Of a stretch of 64,000 nt of DNA, positions 55,914-64,000 are shown one piece after another. The notes below the pieces were generated by a model, which was not told the origin of the DNA, searched no databases, and was given only the letters and a program-made list of their open reading frames with translations. The DNA is from Phycisphaerae bacterium (lineage in GTDB: Bacteria; Planctomycetota; Phycisphaerae; UBA1845; UTPLA1), in NCBI GenBank assembly GCA_023150615.1, contig JAKLKO010000014.1, positions 49,273-113,272 of the forward strand. The letters are read 5' to 3'. Position 1 is the stretch's first letter. Each line of letters begins with the position of its first letter. Both the position numbers and the translations under genes were made by a program.

Positions 55914-56969
55914 CTACTGCGTTGTTTTCGGCGCTCCGTGGGACTGCTGGTAGCGCGCGAGGTTTGCCTGCAACACGCGCTTCATCTGCGCATCGTCGCA
56001 CAGCTCGACCGCTTTCGTCTGAATCGAGATCGCCTGAATGACGTCTCCGCTGTCGAAATAGGCCCGCGCCAGCGTGTCGAGCACGCTCGCGTTCCGACCT
56101 CCGGTCAGCTTCGTCGCCTTCTGCGCGCACGCCATCGCCAGCGGCACGTCGCGATTCCCCTTGAAGATCTCCTCGTCGAGGATGCTCCATGCGAAATCGC
56201 CCAGCGCCGTCGCGTCGTTCAGCGTCTCGAGAATCCCACGTCCCACCTGCTCCGCCCCCTTCGCATCCTGCTTCTTCACGCGCAGAACCAGGTACTTGTG
56301 GAACGCCGGCCGCGGGTCGGCCGGATCGAGCGATATCATCTCGTCCGCAACCGAGATCACCTCGTCCCAGCGCTCTTGCGCCTGCGCCATCATCAGCCGC
56401 CGCTCCAGCAGATGCAGCTGCTGCTGGCGCGCCTTGCTCTTCGCGACGACGTTGACCCAGTTCGCATCGCCCGTCGCCTGAGCGATCTGGCGATCCAGGT
56501 CGACCAGCGGATTGCCCTGCCCAACGATCTTCCCGCCCTTGACGATGAACGCGTGCGGTATCCCCTCCACGCCTGCCGCCACGAGATAGTTCTTCGTCGT
56601 GCTTCCCTCGCGGTCAACGGCGACCGTGTATCCCATCTTCGAACCCTGCGCCGACACGTAGCGTCGCACCAGCGCCGGATCCTCGTTCGTCACCGCGATC
56701 ACTCGCAGTTTCGTCGCCCCGAAATAGTGCTGCATCTCCGTCAGGTGCGGCATACTCAATCGACACGGACCGCACCACGTCGCCCAGAACTCGATCACGA
56801 ACACCGTGTCCCGGCCGCCCTTCGACGGATCCACCGCCTCGCCGTTGATCCACTCCCGGATCGCCAATGGCGGCGCGGCATCCCCGACCCGCAGTGCTCC
56901 CAGCGCGGCGGACCCTGAACCAACCACCAACGCGAACACGATCAAAATCCGGCCCGACCAATGCAACAT
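55914..56969 (-). CDS. TlpA-like thioredoxin/TPR fusion protein
   Basis: The 351-residue protein has a signal peptide (ILIVFALVVGSGSAALGALR), a thioredoxin-like domain with the redox motif FWATWCGPCRLSMPHL near residues 63-78 and GIPHAFIVKGGKIVGQG, and a helical TPR-like C-terminal half. It probably acts as a periplasmic thiol oxidoreductase. It is a clear paralogue of the next gene upstream (57137-58246), with the same order of domains, and follows it on the same strand after 167 bp. Confidence 0.85.
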   Translation of the reverse strand: MLHWSGRILIVFALVVGSGSAALGALRVGDAAPPLAIREWINGEAVDPSKGGRDTVFVIEFWATWCGPCRLSMPHLTEMQHYFGATKLRVIAVTNEDPALVRRYVSAQGSKMGYTVAVDREGSTTKNYLVAAGVEGIPHAFIVKGGKIVGQGNPLVDLDRQIAQATGDANWVNVVAKSKARQQQLHLLERRLMMAQAQERWDEVISVADEMISLDPADPRPAFHKYLVLRVKKQDAKGAEQVGRGILETLNDATALGDFAWSILDEEIFKGNRDVPLAMACAQKATKLTGGRNASVLDTLARAYFDSGDVIQAISIQTKAVELCDDAQMKRVLQANLARYQQSHGAPKTTQ

Positions 56970-57136
56970 CCGATTCTCCGTCTCCGCGACAACGCCCCCA
57001 TCGGGAGCTGACCGGCAGCACCCTTCGTGCCGAGCATGCCCCCAGGCTGACTGCGCCGCGCACGTCCGCGCGATCTCGCGCCGAACGATTCTGACGCTCC
57101 TACGATTCGGCGTCCGGCATTCCCGTCCACGGCGTA

Positions 57137-58246
<1,110 letters not shown>

Positions 58247-58332
58247 GATCGATCCTCCGCTACGGGTGAAAACCGCGCGGCCGGTACACGCCGGCCGTGC
58301 CCGACTCGCAAGCCGATGAGTATACTCGTTTT

Positions 58333-59505
58333 CTACCCGTCGCGTCCCCTTGGGTGGCGGACGAACCCCAGCCGGAGCCGCCGGTCCGCTCCGATCAGCC
58401 GGTCGTCCGTGACGCAAACCTCGGGGGCTTCCCGAGTCCTCGCCGGGCCGACTCCCTCCAGCGAACCGAGCGCGTCGCGCCCGCCGATCAATCGCGGCGC
58501 GACGTAGATGCACGCCTCATCCGCCAGCCCGGAATCGACGAACGCCCCCAGCACGCGACCCCCGCCCTCGACCATGACGTTCGTCATTGACCGTCGCCCC
58601 AGCTCGCGGAGCAGCGCCCGCAGGTCGACCCGACCGCGGCGCGGCCTTACCCGCAAGACCTCAATACCGCGCTCGATCAGTCGCCGCGCGCGCACCCCGG
58701 ACGCCGGCGCGCACGTCGCCACGATCAGCGGCACGCGCTGCGCCGAGCGTACGAGCCGCGAACGAATCGGAATTCGCAGCTTTGAATCGACCACTATCCG
58801 TACCGCCGTCCGCAACGTCCGCACGCCCCGCGGCGTGAGCATCGGATCGTCCGCGAGGACCGTCCCGATCCCGACGACGACCGCATCCACCCGCGCGCGC
58901 AGCGCATGCGCATCGCGCCGCGACGCCGGCGACGTGATCCACTTCGAATCTCCCGTCCGCGTCGCGATCTTCCCATCGACGCTCTGCGCCCATTTCAGGA
59001 TCACCCACGGCGTCCGCGTCCGCTGAAGCTTCAGGAATGGCGCGTTCAATACGCGCACCCGCTCCGCCAGCAACCCCACATCGACGCGCACCCCCGCCGA
59101 CCGCAACCGCCGGATCCCCCGACCCGACACCTTCGAAAACGGATCCTCCAACCCCACCACGACGCGCGAGACCCCCGCATTCAACAACGCCTCCGTGCAC
59201 GGCGGCGTCTTGCCGTAGTGACAACACGGCTCCAGCGTCACGTAACACGTTGCCCCGCGCGGCGAAGTGCGGCACGACCGAAGCGCCTCAACCTCGGCAT
59301 GCGGACCGCCGAACCGCCGGTGAAATCCCTCGCCGATCACCCGCCCGCTCCGGACCAGCACGCAACCGACCATCGGATTCGGCTCGACGCGCCCCTCGCC
59401 GCGCGCTCCCAGCTCGAGCGCCCGCTCCATCTGCTTGCGATCAAACGCCGTAAACCTCGCCACGTCCCCATTCTGCAAGCGCCCCCGCCGCGCGTCGACT
59501 CCCAC
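58333..59505 (-). CDS. ribD: Riboflavin biosynthesis deaminase/reductase RibD
   Basis: The protein has a cytidine-deaminase-like domain with NPMVGCVLVRSGRVIGEGFH, the zinc motif HAEVEALRS and PCCHYGKTPPC, and a C-terminal reductase domain (VILKWAQSVDGKIATRTGDS, GIGTVLADDPMLTPR, VEGGGRVLGAFVDSGLADE). RibD performs the second and third steps of riboflavin synthesis. The first ~20 residues from GTG 59505 may not be translated; a start at a later GTG (VARFTAFDRKQM) is possible. The gene is not near other rib genes here. Confidence 0.95.
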   Translation of the reverse strand: MGVDARRGRLQNGDVARFTAFDRKQMERALELGARGEGRVEPNPMVGCVLVRSGRVIGEGFHRRFGGPHAEVEALRSCRTSPRGATCYVTLEPCCHYGKTPPCTEALLNAGVSRVVVGLEDPFSKVSGRGIRRLRSAGVRVDVGLLAERVRVLNAPFLKLQRTRTPWVILKWAQSVDGKIATRTGDSKWITSPASRRDAHALRARVDAVVVGIGTVLADDPMLTPRGVRTLRTAVRIVVDSKLRIPIRSRLVRSAQRVPLIVATCAPASGVRARRLIERGIEVLRVRPRRGRVDLRALLRELGRRSMTNVMVEGGGRVLGAFVDSGLADEACIYVAPRLIGGRDALGSLEGVGPARTREAPEVCVTDDRLIGADRRLRLGFVRHPRGRDG

Positions 59506-59556
59506 ACGCCCCGCGCGAATCGGCTAACATCCTCGCAGCCACAGGAGCCCAACCCG

Positions 59557-60567
59557 ATGAAGGCAGTCCGCTTCCATCAGACCGGAAAGCCCGATGTCCT
59601 CAAGCTCGAGACCCTTCCCGATCCCGTTCCCGAACACGGCGAACTCGTCATCCGCGTCAGGGCCGCCGCCATGAACCGCATGGATGTGTTCCTTCGCAGC
59701 GGATCATCCTCCATGCCCGGGTTCTCCATGCCCCACACCGGCGGATTCGACGTCGCCGGAGACGTCGCCGCCGTCGGGCCCGACGGCGACAAGTCACTCG
59801 TCGGCCGGGCCGTCATGGTCAAGGCCCGCGTCACCGGCCCCGCCGCGACCGGGAAGCTCGACATCATCGGCATCACGCGCCCCGGCGGCTTCGCCGAATT
59901 CGTCCGCGTCCCGGCGAACGCCATCCTGCCCAAGCCGGCGCACTACTCCTACGATGAGGCCGCGGCCTACCCCTGCGTCTACATCACCGCCGTGTACGGC
60001 CTCGTCTACGCGGCCCGGCTCAAGCCCGGCGAAACCGTGCTCGTCCACGGCGGCAGCAGCGGCGCAGGCATGGCCGCCGCGCAGGTCGCGAAGGTCGCCG
60101 GCGCGCGGGTCATCACCACCGTCGGCTCGCCCGAGAAAGTCGAGATGGCGAAGTCGCTCCTCGGCGCGGACCTCGTTCTCAATCACCGAACCGACGACCC
60201 CGTCGCGAAGATCCGCGACTTCACCTCCGGCCGCGGCGTCGATGTCGTCTTCGATCCCGTCTGGGGCTCGTCCGTCGCGCGGACGATCGAATGCCTCAAT
60301 TGGCGCGCCCGCTGGATCGTCCTCGGCATGGTCGGCGGACTGACGGCCGAGGTGAACGTGCTCAAGATCATGTTCCGCGAGGTGACCGTCCGCGGCATCG
60401 TCGAGTTCCTCGCCTCCGAGGATCAGATCAACGCCACCCTGGCCCTCGCGCACCAAAACCGCGTGCGACCGATCATCGATCGGGTCTGGCCGCTCGAACA
60501 GCTCGCCGATGCACATCGCCAGATGGAGGCCGGCCAGTTCTTCGGCAAGATCGTCGTCCGGCCCTGA
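59557..60567 (+). CDS. Zinc-type alcohol dehydrogenase / quinone oxidoreductase family protein
   Basis: The 336-residue protein from ATG 59557 is a medium-chain reductase: MKAVRFHQTGKPDVLKLETL, the AAMNRMDVFLRSG substrate loop, the NADPH loop VHGGSSGAGMAAAQVAKVAG and a C-terminal PLEQLADAHRQMEAGQFFGK. The structural-zinc cysteines are absent, which favours the quinone oxidoreductase branch. It divides from ribD with 51 bp between the starts. Confidence 0.9.
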   Translation: MKAVRFHQTGKPDVLKLETLPDPVPEHGELVIRVRAAAMNRMDVFLRSGSSSMPGFSMPHTGGFDVAGDVAAVGPDGDKSLVGRAVMVKARVTGPAATGKLDIIGITRPGGFAEFVRVPANAILPKPAHYSYDEAAAYPCVYITAVYGLVYAARLKPGETVLVHGGSSGAGMAAAQVAKVAGARVITTVGSPEKVEMAKSLLGADLVLNHRTDDPVAKIRDFTSGRGVDVVFDPVWGSSVARTIECLNWRARWIVLGMVGGLTAEVNVLKIMFREVTVRGIVEFLASEDQINATLALAHQNRVRPIIDRVWPLEQLADAHRQMEAGQFFGKIVVRP

Positions 60568-60692
60568 AGGGCGGCCGGACTGGACCTTCGGCGACGAACT
60601 CCTATACTCCACAATCGCAGCGGCCGACCCCGTCGCGGTCCGTGGAAGCCGCGCTCGAACACGTATCCGTTGCCGTTCATCGAGGGGTCCAC

Positions 60693-61514
60693 ATGAAACG
60701 CATCATCGCGATCCTGCTACCGACACTCGCCGCGTTCGTTGCCATTGCGCCCGGCGCAACGCCCGCCGACGACGACGTCCGACTCGCCGTGGCCGATCCT
60801 CCCGCAACGGCCGCGCGGCGCTCCGCACGCCGGCGAACGATGCCCGCCTACACCGTCGCCAAGGTCGACAACGGCGGCGTGATCGTCGGCACGGTCACCT
60901 ATCGCGGACCGACGCCCGCAGAGCAGAAGCTCCAGATCGTCAAGGACCACGAGACCTGCTCGAAGGGACCGGCCGTCCGCCCCGCTATCCGCCTCGATGA
61001 CAAGAGTCGCGTCGCCGAGGCCGTCGTGTTCCTCGCGAACATCACACAGGGCAAGGACTTTCCGAAGCGCGACAAGCCGCCGGAGATCAACCAGCATTTC
61101 TGCTCATTCTCGCCCAACGTGCAGGTCGTGTACCTCAAAGAACCGGTCGAGATCGTCAACAGCGACCCCGTCGCGCACAACATCAACGCCTCGCAGCGCA
61201 TCTACACCCTCTTCAACATCCTCCAGCCCTCAAAAGACATGCGCTCGACCAAGACATTCGATCGGCCGGGGCTCGTCGAACTCAAGTGCAACGTCCACGA
61301 CTGGATGCGCGGCTTCGTCTACGTCATGCCGCATCCTTATTACCAGGTCACCGGCGCCGACGGCGCGTTCCGACTCGACGACGTCCCGCCCGGTGCGTAC
61401 GAACTCGGCGTCTGGCAGGAACACCTCGCCGAGCAGTACGTCCCCGTGGAGGTGAAGGCCGGACAGACGGCAACAGCCCCGATCGTGCTGGAACCGAAGT
61501 CATCCGGTGATTGA
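60693..61514 (+). CDS. Exported cupredoxin-domain protein
   Basis: From ATG 60693 the product has 273 residues with a signal peptide. A blue-copper-like fold is indicated by a histidine in NSDPVAHNINA and the C-x2-H...H cluster KCNVHDWMRGFVYVMPHPYY; a following carboxypeptidase-regulatory-like segment (GAFRLDDVPPGAYELGVWQE) ends the protein. This domain pair is common in genes beside MauG-type cytochromes and methanol/amine oxidation proteins. It lies 76 bp upstream of the di-heme peroxidase gene. Confidence 0.82.
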   Translation: MKRIIAILLPTLAAFVAIAPGATPADDDVRLAVADPPATAARRSARRRTMPAYTVAKVDNGGVIVGTVTYRGPTPAEQKLQIVKDHETCSKGPAVRPAIRLDDKSRVAEAVVFLANITQGKDFPKRDKPPEINQHFCSFSPNVQVVYLKEPVEIVNSDPVAHNINASQRIYTLFNILQPSKDMRSTKTFDRPGLVELKCNVHDWMRGFVYVMPHPYYQVTGADGAFRLDDVPPGAYELGVWQEHLAEQYVPVEVKAGQTATAPIVLEPKSSGD

Positions 61515-61589
61515 ACACGTACTCAGCCCCGCCGCGCCCGATCGGCGCGACGGCACAGTCACGAAACGATTGGAAGGAGGTCTTTCAAC

Positions 61590-62741
61590 ATGACATCGCG
61601 ACAGACGAACCGCTCACGCTGCCTCGCTCTCGCACTGACCACCGCAGCGATAATGACCCTCATCGCGCTGATCGCCGCGCCGCAACCAGCATCCGCCGAA
61701 AACAAGGCCGCGGGCGAGAAGACGCTTCAACCCTTGCTCCCGGTGCCCATCCCGCCCGACAACCCGCAGACCGAGGCCAAGGTCGAACTCGGCCGCATGC
61801 TCTACTTCGATCCCCGCCTCTCCGGTGACAGCAGCATCGCCTGCGCCAAGTGCCACGATCCGGCCAAAGGCTTCTCCAACGGGCTGCAGATGTCCGACGC
61901 CTACCCGGGCACGAAACACTGGCGACACGTCCCCACCGTCCTCAACGCCGCCTATCTCAAGCACCAGTTCTGGGATGGCCGCGCGCCCAGCCTCGAGGCA
62001 CAGGCCGTCGGCCCGATCGCCGCGCCGATCGAGATGAACCAGAACTACACGCACCTGGTCGAGAAGCTCAGCGGCATCCCCTATTACGTCGAGCAGTTCA
62101 AGAAGGTCTTCAACTCCGACGTCAACATGGACAACCTTGCCAGGGCCATCGCCGCCTTCGAGCGGACCATCGTCTCGAAGCCCGGTCGCGTTGATCGCTA
62201 CCTGAACGGCGACAAGTCCGCGCTCAAGGAATCCGAGGTCCGCGGCATGGCCCTGTTCACCGGCAAGGCCAACTGCATCGCCTGCCACCACGGGCCGGTC
62301 CTCAGCGATGGCGAGTTCCACACCACCGGCGTGCCGGAGATCGAGCCGCTCAAGACCGAGACCGACCGCATCGCCACGCGGCACTTCTTCGCCACCGACC
62401 AGAAGTACCCCAACCCGCGCAGCGTCGACGCCGACTACGGGCGCGAGCTGATCACGAAGAGCGCCGCCGATCGCGGCCGCTTCAAGACGCCTGGGCTGCG
62501 CGAGCTGAAGTGGACCGCGCCGTACATGCACAACGGCGCGTTTGAGACGCTCGAAGAGGTGATCGAATTCTACAGCAAGGGCGGCGGCAATCACCCGAAC
62601 AAGGACCCGCTGCTCAAGCCGTTCAAGCTGACCGATCAGGAGTTCGAGGACCTGCTCTCGTTCCTCGAGGCCCTCTCATCGCCCGAGCCGCTCAAGGTCA
62701 CGAAGCCCGAACTCCCGAAAAAGGTCGACGGCACGCTGTAG
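61590..62741 (+). CDS. Di-heme cytochrome c peroxidase, MauG family
   Basis: ATG 61590 has AAGGAGG 9 nt upstream; the product is 383 residues with a signal peptide. Two heme motifs are seen: CAKCH near residue 86 and CIACHH near 230, together with PVPIPPDNPQTEAKVELGRM, KHWRHVPTVLNAAY and LKWTAPYMHNGAFETLEEVI. The family reduces H2O2 or, as MauG, carries out protein oxidation. The cupredoxin upstream may be its electron donor. Confidence 0.93.
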   Translation: MTSRQTNRSRCLALALTTAAIMTLIALIAAPQPASAENKAAGEKTLQPLLPVPIPPDNPQTEAKVELGRMLYFDPRLSGDSSIACAKCHDPAKGFSNGLQMSDAYPGTKHWRHVPTVLNAAYLKHQFWDGRAPSLEAQAVGPIAAPIEMNQNYTHLVEKLSGIPYYVEQFKKVFNSDVNMDNLARAIAAFERTIVSKPGRVDRYLNGDKSALKESEVRGMALFTGKANCIACHHGPVLSDGEFHTTGVPEIEPLKTETDRIATRHFFATDQKYPNPRSVDADYGRELITKSAADRGRFKTPGLRELKWTAPYMHNGAFETLEEVIEFYSKGGGNHPNKDPLLKPFKLTDQEFEDLLSFLEALSSPEPLKVTKPELPKKVDGTL

Positions 62742-62758
62742 CGACCCGCGGAGCAGAT

Positions 62759-62959
62759 TCAGCCGTCTCGCCCACCCGCCGGGAGGCGGCCGTCCCAGTG
62801 GACGGCGTCCTCAACGAACGCCTGCGCGGGCGCGCTGCGCGCGACCAGCGCCAGCGGCAGCATCAGCATGCGGACCGGGGCGACCACCGCCAGGAAGCTG
62901 CGCAGCGGCGTGTTGAAGAGGGGCCAGGACCGGCGCGCATCGTCCGGGGTTTCCGCCAT
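62759..62959 (-). CDS. Possible small protein with weak support
   Basis: A 66-codon frame from ATG 62959 has a hydrophobic stretch (LAVVAPVRMLMLPLALVARS), but it has no clear ribosome binding site and no recognised family. The rest of 62742-63161 holds no other supported gene. Confidence 0.2.
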   Translation of the reverse strand: MAETPDDARRSWPLFNTPLRSFLAVVAPVRMLMLPLALVARSAPAQAFVEDAVHWDGRLPAGGRDG

Positions 62960-63161
62960 GACCCGGCGGCCGCTCAGTGTTCGTAATAGGTGTGCTTCGA
63001 CCGGCCTTCGAGGATCTGCTCGCGGCCCCAGGTCGGCCAGCGGCTCCCACACACCGGCCACGCGTTGCCGACGACGATTCGGGCCAAGGATTACACTCGT
63101 GAACAAGTGCGAGCGGTGTACGAGCGGGTTTATGGTGACTTGGGCGTAGGGGATTGCGTAC

Positions 63162-63183
63162 AAAAAGGGGACATTCTACTTTT
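63162..63183. repeat. Left inverted repeat of the RAYT unit
   Basis: The first 22-bp arm; it lies 40 bp upstream of the transposase ATG. Confidence 0.85.
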
Positions 63184-63223
63184 TCCTTGCTCTGCCGGGC
63201 CGCAGCGGCTAGTCTCCCCAGCC

Positions 63224-63895
63224 ATGCCCCGCACCGCGCGGGCCGCCGTCGGCGGCCTCTGTTATCACGTCATCAACCGCGGCAACGCCCGCATGAGGGT
63301 CTTCGACCGCGACGCCGACTACGCCGCGTTCGTCGATCTGCTCGCCCGCGCCCGCCAGCGCGTTGACGCCCGCCTGCTCGCCTTCTGCCTCATGCCCAAC
63401 CATTTCCACCTCGTCCTCTGGCCGCGCCGCGATGGCGACCTGGGGCGCTACATGCAATGGCTGCTCACCGCCCACGTGCGCCGCTATCACAGCCTCCGCG
63501 CCGGCCGCACGAGCGGCCACGTCTGGCAGGGCCGCTTCAAGGCGTTCCCGATCGAGCAGGACGCGCACCTGCTGACCGTCATGCGTTATGTGGAACGCAA
63601 CGCCCGGCGCGCCGCGCTGGTGCGCCGGGCCGAGCAGTGGCGATGGTCGAGCGCCTGGCGCGGCCGGCCCGAACACGAGGCCGGTCTGTTGCACGCGGGG
63701 CCGGTCGAGCGCCCGCGCGACTGGCTGCGCCGGTTAAACACGCCGCAGACGGCGGCCGAGGAGCAGGCCGTGCGGCGGAGCGTGGTGCGCGGCCGGCCGT
63801 TCGGCGGGGAGGCCTGGGTGCTCCGGATGGCGAAGCGGCTGGGCCTGGAATCGACGATCCGCCCCCGCGGCCGACCGAGGAAGAAAGAAAAGTAG
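63224..63895 (+). CDS. REP-associated tyrosine transposase (RAYT, Y1 HUH)
   Basis: From ATG 63224 the product is 223 residues. It has the RAYT motif order: CYHVINRGNARMRVFDRDAD, the HUH metal pair in LMPNHFHLVLWPRRDGDL (HFH), HVWQGRFKAFPIEQDAHLL, and Y in VMRYVERNARRAALV as catalytic tyrosine. Such domesticated IS200/IS605-type transposases act on REP palindromes. The tail RPRGRPRKKEK is basic. Start is chosen at the ATG just before conserved PRTARAAVGGLCYH. Confidence 0.92.
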   Translation: MPRTARAAVGGLCYHVINRGNARMRVFDRDADYAAFVDLLARARQRVDARLLAFCLMPNHFHLVLWPRRDGDLGRYMQWLLTAHVRRYHSLRAGRTSGHVWQGRFKAFPIEQDAHLLTVMRYVERNARRAALVRRAEQWRWSSAWRGRPEHEAGLLHAGPVERPRDWLRRLNTPQTAAEEQAVRRSVVRGRPFGGEAWVLRMAKRLGLESTIRPRGRPRKKEK

Positions 63896-63909
63896 AATGT
63901 CCCCTTTTT
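63888..63909. repeat. Right inverted repeat of the RAYT unit
   Basis: The second 22-bp arm; it overlaps the last two codons and the stop of the transposase gene. Confidence 0.85.
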
Positions 63910-63911
63910 AC

Positions 63912-64000
63912 TTGGTGCAGGGAGCGACGGAGAATGCCGTGGTGGTGCAGCAGCTTCTGGATGACCTGGTGCAGCGCGGGCTGGATGCGAAGCGGCCGAT
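63912..64000 (+). pseudogene. IS256-family transposase fragment at the window edge
   Basis: The frame reads VQGATENAVVVQQLLDDLVQ and on to RGLDAKRP, which resembles the middle of Mutator/IS256 transposases (GATENA...LLxDLxxRGL). The usual N-terminal ~180 residues are absent because the RAYT unit lies directly upstream. The fragment runs out of the window. Confidence 0.5.

Larger units (their letters stand above)
63162..63909 (+). mobile_element. RAYT transposon-like unit with 22-bp inverted repeats
   Basis: A perfect 22-bp sequence starting AAAAAGGGGACATTCTACTT at 63162-63183 returns as its reverse complement at 63888-63909. The arms frame exactly one gene, the RAYT transposase, and the right arm overlaps its last codons. 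The enclosed unit is 748 bp. Confidence 0.8.

Overview
This is a gene-dense, GC-rich bacterial window with two membranes implied (TolC-type outer membrane factor, LptE-like lipoprotein, many lipobox proteins). Many secreted or lipoprotein genes of unknown family, a GroES-like protein, thioredoxin/TPR fusions, a MauG-type peroxidase and a TIGR04255 gene fit a member of Planctomycetota or a nearby lineage. That taxonomic call is inference; no rRNA is present.

Layout. 1-5.9 kb (minus strand): two parallel operons of secreted proteins and lipoproteins. Each starts in a near-identical 360-bp repeat that carries the 3' end of a double helix-turn-helix regulator gene, an inverted-repeat operator candidate and the first four codons of a secreted protein. 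6.1-8.9 kb: a mobile/defence-like patch with a TIGR04255 gene, an antitoxin-like gene, a PIN-domain gene and a decayed DUF499 ATPase fused to the tail of a GH63 glycosidase. 9-17.8 kb: hydrolase lipoprotein, PPK2 and a complete RND efflux operon (adaptor, permease, outer membrane factor). 18.0-26.6 kb: a graspetide (microviridin-type omega-ester peptide) biosynthetic cluster. 26.7-29.8 kb: ArdC relic, DUF262 protein, zinc-ribbon protein and tRNA-Pro. 30-42.7 kb: MFS transporter, secreted proteins, a GT39-like membrane protein, a hydantoinase/oxoprolinase family protein, an LptE-like lipoprotein and FtsH. 43-47.4 kb: GNAT, HutI, FtcD (histidine and formimino-glutamate breakdown) and PheS. 47.6-62.7 kb: ferritin-like, GroES-like, HXXXD acyltransferase, HpnB-like glycosyltransferase, 2-hydroxyacid dehydrogenase, YjbQ, endonuclease IV, two TlpA/TPR proteins, RibD, quinone oxidoreductase, cupredoxin and MauG-type peroxidase. 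63-64 kb: a RAYT transposase between 22-bp inverted repeats, then an IS256-type transposase fragment.

The most notable system is the graspetide cluster. A 64-residue precursor has the microviridin leader helix (PFFAQFLEEQ), thirteen consecutive glycines, and a core with the TxKYPSD signature followed by acidic residues. Downstream lie two ATP-grasp ligases that read as MvdC (amide) and MvdD (ester) homologues. Upstream lie an HlyD-type adaptor, an ABC transporter with an intact C39 leader peptidase, and a second ABC half-transporter whose C39-like domain lacks the catalytic cysteine. A predicted promoter before the precursor and a strong terminator after it separate precursor expression from the ligases. 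The genes together describe a full path: synthesis, macrocyclisation, leader removal and export of a probable serine protease inhibitor.

The ends of the window cut through a lipoprotein gene (left) and a transposase (right).
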